From NCBI RefSeq assembly GCF_001723175.1, contig NC_064654.1:434001-498000 (forward strand): a stretch of 64,000 nt of DNA, given 5' to 3'. The position numbers were made by a program, and so were the translations under genes. The notes beneath the pieces are model-generated. The model saw only the letters and a list, made by a program, of their open reading frames with translations, did no database searches and had not been told where the DNA came from. Below, piece by piece: positions 45,649 through 54,346 of the stretch. The stretch's first letter is position 1. Every line of letters begins with the position of its first letter. The DNA comes from Penicillium oxalicum. Its lineage: Eukaryota > Ascomycota > Eurotiomycetes > Eurotiales > Aspergillaceae.

Positions 45649-46982
45649 ATGTCGTGGGCAGGTATTGTTTCACCTTCCCCGCCAAAGGCTCATCAAAACA
45701 TGGTCGCGATCGAACCAATACCATCGACCAAAGTGCTGACGAGGTCATGGACACGCAGGATTCAAGAAAAATGTCAACCGCGCAACAACGCAGGTGATGA
45801 TGAAGACGGGTACGTGACGGGGGAAAGACTACCCCGCAAAGGAAGCTTTGCGGAATGAGACTTGCTCGGAAGGCTCCGCGCCGCACAGAGGAAACGCTCA
45901 GCGATTATCAAGACGATTGCTGTTTTTGAGCTCTCTCATTCCCAGATACTAATTCATGACTTTGGAATTCCCTTAGGGCACGTCGAACGGACAAATGACC
46001 GAGACTATGAAATCGAGGAGCGGTAAGTCATCGTCCTGCCGTGAGCGTCAGGCGAGTTGGGGAAGGGGGATAGAACCCTTCTACGATGGATGGACATGGT
46101 CGCTGATCGAGATGTTTCAACAAATAGTCGATACCGGACAATGGAGGCTGCGGCCACTCGGCTGCAAAAAGAGGCTAAGGGGTACTTGGATTCATTGCGA
46201 GGTGCGTTGGCAAGCGTAAAGCACCTGATCATAGTCGGGGGATACTGACTCTGTTTTTTTTTTTGGCCTATTGTAGCTATGACTGCCTCTCAGATGCGCA
46301 TTGCGGAGACTATTGACGCCTTCTATGGCGATGCCGGTACTCGTGACGGTGTGAGTCGAAGCTACAGACAAGCTGTGGAAGATCTTGATGCGGAGACGAT
46401 CAAGGCCCTGGATGGCCCTTATCGGTATGTTTCTTTACTTGTCTAATTGAGCGATTGACGGGAGAATAAAGAGAGAAAAGAGAAAGACGGAAACGGGGCA
46501 ACAAGCTAACACTGGCCAAATTTCAGGACAACCGTTCTCGATCCCATCTCCCGCTTCTGCGCCTACTTCCCCGACGTCAACGAATGTATCAAGAAGCGTA
46601 ATCACAAGCTGCTCGACTACGACGCCATGCGTGCCAAGGTCAAGCGCCTGGTGGAAAAGCCCGATAAGGATGCGTCCAAGCTGCCCCGGACCGAGCGCGA
46701 AACCGAGCTCGCCAAACAAGCCTATGAACAGCTGAACGAACAACTGTTCACCGAGAGCTCCCGCAGCTCATCGATCTCCGTGTCCCCTACCTGGATCCGA
46801 GTTTCGAAGCCTTGGTCAAGATTCAACTGCGGTTCTGTGCCGAGGCATACTCACGGATGGCGCAAGTGCAACAGTACCTGGACGCAGAGACGAGAGATCA
46901 GTATGCCCGGGGTGACCTGGATAACCGGGTCGAGGAGGTCTTGCAGGAGATTCGGGAATTGAGCATTGCCGGCACTGTTTGA
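45649..46982 (+). CDS. rvs161: BAR-domain protein Rvs161 (amphiphysin-like), frame broken in last exon
   Basis: Rvs161 pairs with Rvs167 to form a crescent-shaped dimer that tubulates membrane during endocytic vesicle scission and actin-patch function. Six exons: 45649-45661, 45759-45809, 45977-46022, 46128-46201, 46277-46424 and 46527-46982; introns of 75-167 nt are all GT..AG. The product reads MSWAGFKKNVNRATTQVM, then HVERTNDRDYEIEERRYRTM, LQKEAKGYLDSLRAMTAS, DGPYRTTVLDPISRFCAYFP and RNHKLLDYDAMRAKVKRLVE, all classic for the family. After ACC GAG at 46750-46755 two extra bases (AG, 46756-46757) shift the frame. Leaving them out restores LPQLIDLRVPYLDPSFEALV and the normal end, about 261 residues in all. 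As read, the frame runs on to a stop at 46962 with an unrelated tail, losing the last third of the BAR domain. This could be an assembly error in GAGAG or a true mutation. Confidence 0.93.
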
Positions 46983-47632
46983 GCAAGTTGTGTACTTCGG
47001 AGGGGGGGAGTTACCTATAATTTGCATAATAGACGGGGCTTTTGGAAGCCTTTCAGTCGACCCTTTTTTTTTTCTCTCTTTTGTCTTCGTTTCTTGTTTC
47101 AACTTCTGATCATCTCATGTCCTCGTCTCCAAGGCTGGTGGGGATTTCTGTACTCGAAGTTTGAGTGATCTCATTTATGCAACGTTTGATCGTGTTACCA
47201 CCGTGACGATAATCCATGGCGTCTCACGCGACGAGTTCTTCTGCCACCCGAACATCATACCATCTTGCGGTTCTGCGTACGAACTTGATTGCTTTCTCCA
47301 ATGTTCTTTTTTGTAACAACAACGGCTCATGTTCCATTGAGATTCTCTTTTTTTTTCAGGTCAATTCAGATCCGCGCAATATCAAATGCGTCGAAAAAAA
47401 AGTCCCAAATCATGAGGCTAACAAAATGAATGCTTCCGTAATGATCTCGCTGCGCAATGTGTTGGGTATTCGCTGGTTTTATAGCACAAATTGTCTAATA
47501 AGGAAACAGTCAAAACACGCACTCGACCAGCCAACGAATGGATCTCTCCAGGCTCGAGATCTAGTCAAAACAGAACAAACGGATGTCCAACAGAAACCGG
47601 AAAAAGAAAAACAAGATTGATAGATCAAGTAA
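46983..47632. other. Convergent intergenic region between rvs161 and pth1
   Basis: 650 bp holding both 3' ends. A 134-codon frame at 47216-47620 (plus) starts with ATG but has no recognisable content and is probably chance. T-runs at 47064-47082 and 47348-47358 may belong to 3' processing signals. Confidence 0.55.
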
Positions 47633-48337
47633 TCAACCGACTCGGAACATCTCCTCCTCCAAAACGTCCACCACACTTTCCGCCGCCCTCGCCACCGCAT
47701 CCAATTCCCTCCCTTCCATCTCCCTCAACACATAATCCGCCACTGCATCCTTTTCCCTCCCCGCAGGTCTCCCAATCCCAATTCCCACTCTCAACACATC
47801 CAAGTCCCTCGGTAACCCATCCTCCTTCGATCCACGCTTCATCGCACCCGTCACCATCCCCCGTCCCGACCCCCCATTCGCACCCGACTTGGACTTGGCC
47901 GGAAACAACCCTTTCCCCTTCAACGTCTCCAACACACTAATCAGCCCCCGATGTCCTCTTAGACTCGCACTCTCGGGCCCGCCGCGCTTCACACGCACTT
48001 TGCCCAATGGTGCTTCGAGCTCGTCGTGCAGAAGAACCAGTGTAGCGGGGTATCCGACGCCGGTGGTGCGGGGGGGAAGATCGAGCGCGAGGGTGTCTCG
48101 GCCCGCGAGCCATTTTTGCATCGTTTTGACGACTTTGGGCCCGGAGATGTTCATGAGAGAGGGGCTGTAGAAGGTGGTGTAGAGGGGGGACGTGGTGGGG
48201 TTCATGCGGGCGCGGAGATGGGGGGTGAGCGAGTCGAGGAGGATGTGGCCGGCGCTGTGGCGGGTTGTTCGGTAGGGGGCGGGATTGCCGATGGAGGCGA
48301 TGTAGAGGAGGCGTTGGGGTGGGTGGGGAGAAGTCAT
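47633..48337 (-). CDS. pth1: Peptidyl-tRNA hydrolase, Pth1 family
   Basis: Pth1 enzymes cleave the ester bond of peptidyl-tRNAs that drop off ribosomes, recycling tRNA; fungal members are usually mitochondrial and non-essential. One exon, 234 residues from the ATG at 48337. Family features: the GNP motif at 17-19, the catalytic histidine H27 in TRHSAGH, the MNISG motif (N63), the catalytic aspartate D105 in LLHDELEAPLGK, and the RGHRGL segment. Bacterial enzymes have HNxG and GHNG where this protein has HSAG and GHRG, so it is a divergent fungal type. An in-frame ATG at 48448 would add 37 residues that look low complexity rather than like a targeting sequence, so I chose the later one. The upstream frame is open but contains a run of 20 G on the plus strand. 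Its 3' end faces rvs161. Confidence 0.88.
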   Translation of the reverse strand: MTSPHPPQRLLYIASIGNPAPYRTTRHSAGHILLDSLTPHLRARMNPTTSPLYTTFYSPSLMNISGPKVVKTMQKWLAGRDTLALDLPPRTTGVGYPATLVLLHDELEAPLGKVRVKRGGPESASLRGHRGLISVLETLKGKGLFPAKSKSGANGGSGRGMVTGAMKRGSKEDGLPRDLDVLRVGIGIGRPAGREKDAVADYVLREMEGRELDAVARAAESVVDVLEEEMFRVG

Positions 48338-48538
48338 GGTTGTGGTAGTTGTTGTTGATGGTGGTAGTGGATTGATTTTGGGTTGGAGGGGAATGTTGGG
48401 TTCGATTTGAGTGTCGGGCGAGAGGATGGGTGGGTGGGATAGATTCATGTATGTACGGCCCGGTGTATTGGTGCGATGGCGGTGGTGATTCGGTCTGTTG
48501 AATGAATGTCGAGGGAGGATGAGGAGGAGGAGTATGTT

Positions 48539-48558
48539 GGGGGGGGGGGGGGGGGGGG
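48539..48558 (+). repeat. 20-nt poly-G tract
   Basis: Twenty consecutive G residues about 200 bases upstream of the pth1 ATG, so the pth1 sense strand carries poly-C. The run length is likely variable and technically uncertain. Confidence 0.9.
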
Positions 48559-50057
48559 ATTGGGGGCTTCGTTGTAGTCGGCGACAAAGATCGGGTGTAT
48601 ATACTGCGGCCGAGGCGCAAAGGGTGTATACAAACTTTATAGAATGCGCAGCAGAGGAAATGAGACGAGACAGAAGGGGCAAAACAAATGCGATCTGGAA
48701 TCACTCTCGCTATTGATGCGTGCTTCTATCCTGCCAGATATTTCGAGCAATTATAGCAAGGGACGCGACAAGGTCCGCGTAGAGTTCAATGTTGAGTCCC
48801 TGAACCGGGGCTGCGCTAGGCAAAGCTTGGAAAAAAAAAAGTATGACGGATTGACCAACTATCTGGATCAGGAACGGGGAGATCATCTCGTGACTCGGGC
48901 GATAAGATAAAGATTATGATACGCAGGGATCGTCAGCCCCCGTCGGTGGATCTTTACCTCTTTAGGAAGAGATTACCTACTTCTAGTATAAAATCCAAAA
49001 TAAGGATTATCATAGAGATCAGCGAGACTGATCAATGCGTATACTTGTATACTTGAGAAACCTTCACATCAATTAACTTAGCAACTACACCACTGCCCAT
49101 TTTCCCTGTCGATCTAGGGGACAAATTGCTTCCTTCAACTGGAAAGAGTCATCCGGACTTTGTGATTTTAACGGAGTCGCCGCGCTGTCAAGGTTATCGG
49201 CTGACAAACTCTGCCCGGCCACTACCTGGGTAAGGACTTTTGTCAAATGGGATAATTTGAATCATCAAAATCAAACGGATAAAAGACAAAGTGACAAATC
49301 TCGGAATCGATGTGCCTAAAGCACGCACGCAGGTAGAATATTTTTTTCCAAGCCTTAGGTAGTCCACATGCTGAGCTACCTGGGCTACTATGTCAGATTT
49401 CCAGTGTTTTGTCAGATCTGCATCGAGTAAGACCAGTGATAGGTATTGATCTGTTCATTTCTACATCCTGGGCCCTCCAACGATCATGTGCATGCCCAGG
49501 TATACGCATACCCAGGCTGCTGCTGAGCTGAAACCACAAAATCACCATTCTCGACCTGGAGTTGTTGACTTTAAACGAAGAGCGGCTATTCAGTTGGTGA
49601 GATCTAATGGAATGAATATACATGTTAAATTCACCGCGATATACTCACTAACACGCGTTGGAATCAATTCGGGTACCGAGAATTTTTATTTTTATTTCCT
49701 TGAATCCACTTTAAACGTGGCTACACCGAGAGAGAGAGAGAGAATGCTTTCTTCCCGATCCGAGGGTCTTTGTTGATATGATGCAAGACGGATCCGGATC
49801 GAGATTGGGAGTGGTCCGGGACACGTACGAAATCAGATCTAACGAGGCAGAGATATCGGTCTTGGCCAGGGGTATGACAGGGATCTATGGAGTTAGGGCG
49901 GAATCAGATGGTGAGAACTGGCTGAGGCTTGCCAGAAGGACATTATTCTATGTACAAGTTCATCCAACTCAGCTGTAAAATCAAGCTTTTGATACTCCGC
50001 AAACCCCATGCAAAAGAGAGAGAAGAAAAAATGATTCCCCGGGGATCGACCGAAGAA

Positions 50058-50071
50058 GGGGGGGGGGGGGG
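50058..50071 (+). repeat. 14-nt poly-G tract
   Basis: Fourteen consecutive G residues about 60 bases downstream of the rpf1 stop codon, in the probable 3' untranslated region. Confidence 0.9.
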
Positions 50072-50128
50072 AAAGTAAGAAACATATCTCCGATCGAACA
50101 AGGAAAAACACCAACATCGAAAAGAGCT

Positions 50129-51427
50129 TTATAGCTGGAACTTTGTTCGCTCCTTTTCCATACCGCCCTTCCACTCCCATTCCTGCCCGCTGGTCCGCTG
50201 GATACCCTTGTCCACCCGACGCAATTTCAATGTGAAACGCGGGCCAAGTTCCTGCAAGCCAGTTCGAATACCCTCGGCACCCTTCATCTCCTGTCCATCT
50301 GCGCCAACGACCGCTTTCTCCGTCTCACGCTTCTCGCGGAACACGTACCGATGGCGGCGGACGAAGATATAGTCACGTTGGTTGTGCAGAGTCACGACTT
50401 GGCGGCCCTCAAAGTCGGGCAGTGGCGGGAAGCATTGCTGGAACATGCGTGCCGTGAGCAGACCCAGTGGCGTGCGGAAGTTGTTCAAGATCAACTCGGG
50501 CCAATGACCTGTCGCACGGCCATGACCGGGCAATCGCTTACCCTCGACCCAGTTGCTGATACTGAAATGGAAAGTTGGCCCGACGGGCAGGTGCACGACG
50601 ATCAATCCGCTTGGCTTCTTCTGATCTTCTTGGAGAACCACCACGGAGGTGAAGTTACGGTTGGCTGCGAACTTGGAAATTTCCCGGATCGAGAACTTGT
50701 GCGAGTATCGGTGCGCGGTGCGACGAATGTAGACACTGTTCGGGAACAAGTCGGTCAAGATTTCCGCTTCGTTGTGGAGAGTCGAATTGATCGCGGTTGT
50801 GATCAAGATCTTGGGAGCAGGAGGAGTTTCGTTGGAGAAAAGTGAGGGGAATTTCGCAGCCAAGGCTTCGGGGGCAAGGCTCAAGTTGGTACTGCGTGTG
50901 GATTGCGATGGGCTGGTGGCTCGTTCAGTAGCAGTGGGCAACGACGACTTGTTGCGTCCGCGATCCGCCTTTTCATTGCTGGCTTCTTTCTCCTCGTCCT
51001 CGCTGTCCTCATCTTCGTCGCTTGTAGCAATCATGCTGTCGATCGATTCGTTGTCAGAGTCCACCTCGTCACTGTCATCCTCGCCCTCCTCCAAAGGTCG
51101 ATTCAGTTCCGCTTCCTCTTCCTGTTTCGCCCGCTTGATTCGTTCAATATCGACACTCAATCCCAGGCCATCCTCCTCAGCATCGCTCCCAGCGTCGTCC
51201 CAGACACGCTTCCGTTCGAGAGTCAGGGGAATGTTGCGACGCAGGCGCTCCTCTTTCAACTTGGGGTTCTTGGCCTCTTCCTTCTTGAATGCATAGCGCT
51301 CAGCACGGCGTTCGGCGTCCTTTGTTCTCTTGCGCTTGATGTGCAACATCTTCCGGCGCAGCTTGTTGGCCGTCTTCACCTCCATTCCCGAGTTGGGTGG
51401 CGGACGCCCTTGACCTTTGATACCCAT
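50129..51427 (-). CDS. rpf1: Ribosome production factor 1 (Brix-domain protein)
   Basis: Rpf1 is a nucleolar assembly factor for the 60S subunit that binds pre-rRNA near the 5.8S/ITS2 region. A single exon of 432 residues runs from the ATG at 51427 (MGIKGQGRPPPNSG). Residues 1-75 are very basic with RRKMLHIKRKRTKDAERRAER, a probable nucleolar targeting and RNA-binding stretch. Residues 100-160 are acidic (EEGEDDSDEVDSDNES, SDEDEDSEDEEKE). The Brix domain starts near 205 (PKILITTAINSTLHNEAEIL) and runs to the C terminus, with family segments such as NFTSVVVLQED, GLIVVHLPVGPTFHFSISN, ELILNNFRTPLG, DYIFVRRHRYVF and GPRFTLKLRRVDKG. Length and order agree with fungal Rpf1. The gene is divergent from grs1, with 368 bp between start codons, which would allow joint control of two growth-related genes. 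Confidence 0.96.
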   Translation of the reverse strand: MGIKGQGRPPPNSGMEVKTANKLRRKMLHIKRKRTKDAERRAERYAFKKEEAKNPKLKEERLRRNIPLTLERKRVWDDAGSDAEEDGLGLSVDIERIKRAKQEEEAELNRPLEEGEDDSDEVDSDNESIDSMIATSDEDEDSEDEEKEASNEKADRGRNKSSLPTATERATSPSQSTRSTNLSLAPEALAAKFPSLFSNETPPAPKILITTAINSTLHNEAEILTDLFPNSVYIRRTAHRYSHKFSIREISKFAANRNFTSVVVLQEDQKKPSGLIVVHLPVGPTFHFSISNWVEGKRLPGHGRATGHWPELILNNFRTPLGLLTARMFQQCFPPLPDFEGRQVVTLHNQRDYIFVRRHRYVFREKRETEKAVVGADGQEMKGAEGIRTGLQELGPRFTLKLRRVDKGIQRTSGQEWEWKGGMEKERTKFQL

Positions 51428-51795
51428 GGTGCGATCGAGTTGTTCTGTCGAATAAATTAAGGAGACAGGAGGAGGAGAAGGGAAAAAAAAAGAATAAATG
51501 GTCAAACAATTCTGAGACCGCAACTTGTCGAATCTGCGACCTGATCTTCGCCGATAAAATAAATTATCACGGATCATCAATTCTCCGGGCTAAGGCGCGC
51601 CGGGCAGATCCCCTTTGCGTGGTAAAGTTGATCGCAAAGGGGCCCCATTGGCAATGAAGTAGAGACGAAGTGGGAGAGAAAGATACATTCGTTCTTCATT
51701 TTTTCTTTTTTGTATTTCTAGATTTCTCTCGTGTATCTTATTTTCCCTCTGTGGTGACCACGAAGTCCAATCAAAGCGGGCTTCTCGTCTGGTGG
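51428..51795. promoter_or_regulatory. Divergent rpf1-grs1 promoter region
   Basis: 368 bp between two start codons pointing away from each other. It contains a perfect 10-bp inverted repeat at 51610-51642 and a CCAAT box on the minus strand (ATTGG at 51647-51651). T-runs around 51698-51712 lie before grs1. The compact spacing suggests shared regulation. Confidence 0.7.
51610..51642. promoter_or_regulatory. Perfect 10-bp inverted repeat, each arm holding an STRE core
   Basis: CCCCTTTGCG at 51610-51619 and its exact reverse complement CGCAAAGGGG at 51633-51642 are separated by 13 bases. Each arm includes CCCCT, the stress-response-element core. The centre is about 200 bp from the rpf1 start and 170 bp from the grs1 start, as expected for a shared operator-like site. 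It could also form a hairpin in a transcript. Confidence 0.55.
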
Positions 51796-53965
51796 ATGAC
51801 TCAATTCTTTCCGCGCCGTTTCCTCCCCCGCTCTTTTCTTTCCCCTCCATCCATCCAAATCAGGACTTTCACCTGCTCGACTGCGCTCCAGAAGAAGTCC
51901 AATCGCAACCCCAAGATGGCCACCGTCACCACCAAGACCGGCCAGTCGGTCGACCGCCTGGTCCTCGACTCGATGCTCCGCCGCCGCATGTTTTATACCC
52001 CCTCCTTCGAAATTTATGGTGGTGTGTCCGGTCTGTACGACTATGGCCCCCCCGGCACGGCCTTGGTCGCCAATATGACCGAGTTGTGGCGCAAGCACTT
52101 TGTGCTCGAGGAGGATATGCTGGAGGTTGACTGCACCATGTTGACCCCTCATGATATCCTCAAGACCAGTGGGCACGTGGACAAGTTTGCCGACTGGATG
52201 TGCAAGGACCCCAAGACTGGCGAGATCTTCCGCGCCGACCACCTGGTGGAGGAGGTGTTGGAGAACCGCCTGAAGGGCGACAAGGAGGCTCGCGGCCAGA
52301 AAGTCGAGGTCGACGCCGAAAAGGAAGCCAAGAAGAAGAAGAAGTCCAAGGGCGAGACTAAGGCTGTCAAGCTGGACGATGCCCTCGTCAAGGAGTACGA
52401 GGAGATCCTCGCTCAGATCGACAACTTCGATGGCCCTGCCCTCGAGCAGCTGATCACCAAGTACGACATTCGAAACCCCTCCACTGACGGCAAGGTTGAG
52501 CCTCCCGTCGCGTTCAACCTGATGTTCCAGACCTCCATTGGCCCTAGCAGCAACATGCCTGGTTACCTCCGACCCGAGACCGCTCAGGGCCAGTTCCTGA
52601 ACTTCCAGAAGCTGCTCGAATTCAACCAGCAGGGCATGCCTTTCGCCTCTGCCTCCATTGGCAAGTCCTTCCGTAACGAAATCTCCCCCCGCGCCGGTCT
52701 TCTGCGCGTGCGTGAATTCCTTATGGCCGAGATCGAGCACTACGTCGATCCCGAGGGTGGTAAGAAGCACCCTCGTTTCGCCGAGGTCAAGGACGTCGAG
52801 ATGTCCCTGCTGGATCGCAATGTCCAGCTGTCGGGCAGCACCAAGACCACGAAGATGACTATTGGCAAGGCTGTCGAGACCGGCCTTGTTGACAACGAGA
52901 CTCTCGGTTACTTCCTTGCCCGTATTCAGTCTTTCCTCCTCAAGCTCGGTATTGACTTTGAGAAGCTGCGCTTCCGTCAGCACATGGCCAACGAGATGGC
53001 TCACTACGCCGCTGACTGCTGGGACGCTGAGTTGCAGACCAGCTATGGCTGGATTGAGTGTGTCGGCTGTGCCGACCGCAGTGCCTACGATTTGACTGTG
53101 CACAAGGATAAGACCGGTGCTCCTCTCGTTGTCCGTGAGACTCGCGCCGAGCCCCTGCGCGTTGAGGAGTGGCAGATTGACCTCGAGAAGAAGAAGTTTG
53201 GTCCCCGCTTCAAGAAGGACGCCAAGACTGTGGAGTCGGCTATCGATGCCCTCTCCCAGGAGCTGCGTGAGAAGTTGTCTTTGGACCTCGAGAAGAACGG
53301 CAAGATTGAGATTGACATTCAGGGTGTCGGTTCCGGCAAGGTCGAGCTGGAGAAGGACCTGATCAAAATTGAGAAGCGCACTCGCGTTGAGAATGTCCGC
53401 GAGTACACTCCCAATGTCATCGAGCCGTCCTTCGGTATCGGTCGTATCATGTACAGCATGATTGAGCACGTTTACTGGTCTCGCGCCGGCGATGAGGCCC
53501 GCGGTGTAAGTTTAGCATGCTTTTTGGTTTCAATTGGCGTTGCAATGGCTTCAAGGTCCCATTCACTAACTTGAATCACAGGTTCTCTCCTTCCCCCCAT
53601 CCGTCGCCCCCACCAAGGTCCTGCTGGTTCCTCTGTCCACCAACGCTGCCTTCAAGCCCCTGACTCAGAGCCTGAGCGCCAAGCTGCGCCGCATGGGTGT
53701 CTCCAGCCGGGTCGACGACTCTTCTGCCAGTATCGGCAAGCGTTACGCCCGTAACGACGAGCTGGGAACTCCCTTCGGTGTGACAGTTGATTTCCAGTCT
53801 GTCAAGGACAACACCTTCACCCTGCGTGACCGTGACACGACCAAGCAGGTCCGTGCCAGCGAAGAGGAGATTTTGCGTGCCATCAAGTCTCTTGTCGATG
53901 GCGATGAGACTTGGGCCGATATCCTCCAACGCCTTCCCGAGTTCACCGGCCAGGAGGTTGAGTAA
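51796..53965 (+). CDS. grs1: Glycyl-tRNA synthetase, dual mitochondrial/cytosolic
   Basis: Charges tRNA(Gly) with glycine; in fungi one gene usually serves both cytosol and mitochondria. Exons 51796-53505 and 53582-53965 (76-nt intron, GTAAGT..CAG) give 697 residues. Class II motifs are clear: LRPETAQGQFLNF near 258, motif 2 FRNEISPRAGLLRVREF near 292, and motif 3 EPSFGIGRIMYS near 545. The last exon is the anticodon-binding domain (VAPTKVLLVPLS..., KRYARNDELGTPFGVTVDF). A lysine-rich insert (about 176-187) is typical of eukaryotic forms. The first ATG begins a 40-residue Arg/Phe/Ser-rich, acid-free extension (MTQFFPRRFLPRSFLSPPSI...), a good mitochondrial presequence. A second in-frame ATG at 51916 has a much stronger context (A at -3, G at +4) and starts the cytosolic form, MATVTTKTGQSVDRLVL. 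The gene is divergent from rpf1 and upstream of sec12 in the same direction. Confidence 0.96.
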
Positions 53966-54346
53966 ATATGAGAACCTAGCCGGAAACGAGCGCTGGCCCT
54001 TTACTCACATGACATCAAAATTTATACACCAATTCAATACACATTTTTTTGGCATTCAAAAAGAGCAAATTGCAAGCCAACCTACAAACTGTCATGGTGG
54101 AACCTAGTAAACACGCAGAAGACTTTCTTCTTGTACATTGATTTTGCCCGTGACGTGGTCACCTCTAGCGTTGTCTCTTAAATTAAAGTCCACAAAGCGC
54201 AAGGGCATGTGAAAGCTTAACTCCGCGCCGGTCTCGAATGCGGTCGGCCGCGCCAAGAATCTGGGGCGACCTCGTCGCATGTCCAAACTGTCCTCTTCCT
54301 TGACTCTGGTCTTTTGAAAGAGGAACAAGCTACCCACAAGAATTCA
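53966..54346. other. Intergenic region between grs1 and sec12
   Basis: 381 bp between tandem genes, covering the grs1 3' end and the sec12 promoter. No recognisable gene; a 77-codon minus-strand frame at 54104-54337 has no motif. Confidence 0.6.

Larger units (their letters stand above)
48338..50128. other. Intergenic region between pth1 and rpf1
   Basis: Upstream region of pth1 and downstream region of rpf1, both on the minus strand. The first 350 bases are G-rich on the plus strand and include a 20-G run. About 48.9-49.8 kb has no recognisable content and is A/T-rich in parts. Another poly-G run is at 50058-50071, just past the rpf1 stop codon. Confidence 0.5.

Noticed and set aside
51718..53469. 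583-codon open frame on the minus strand opposite grs1
   Set aside because: It is antisense to a fully conserved synthetase. Strong codon bias in grs1 (few T/C-A third-base combinations giving antisense stops) leaves the opposite strand open. The predicted Leu/Val-rich product has no recognisable domain.
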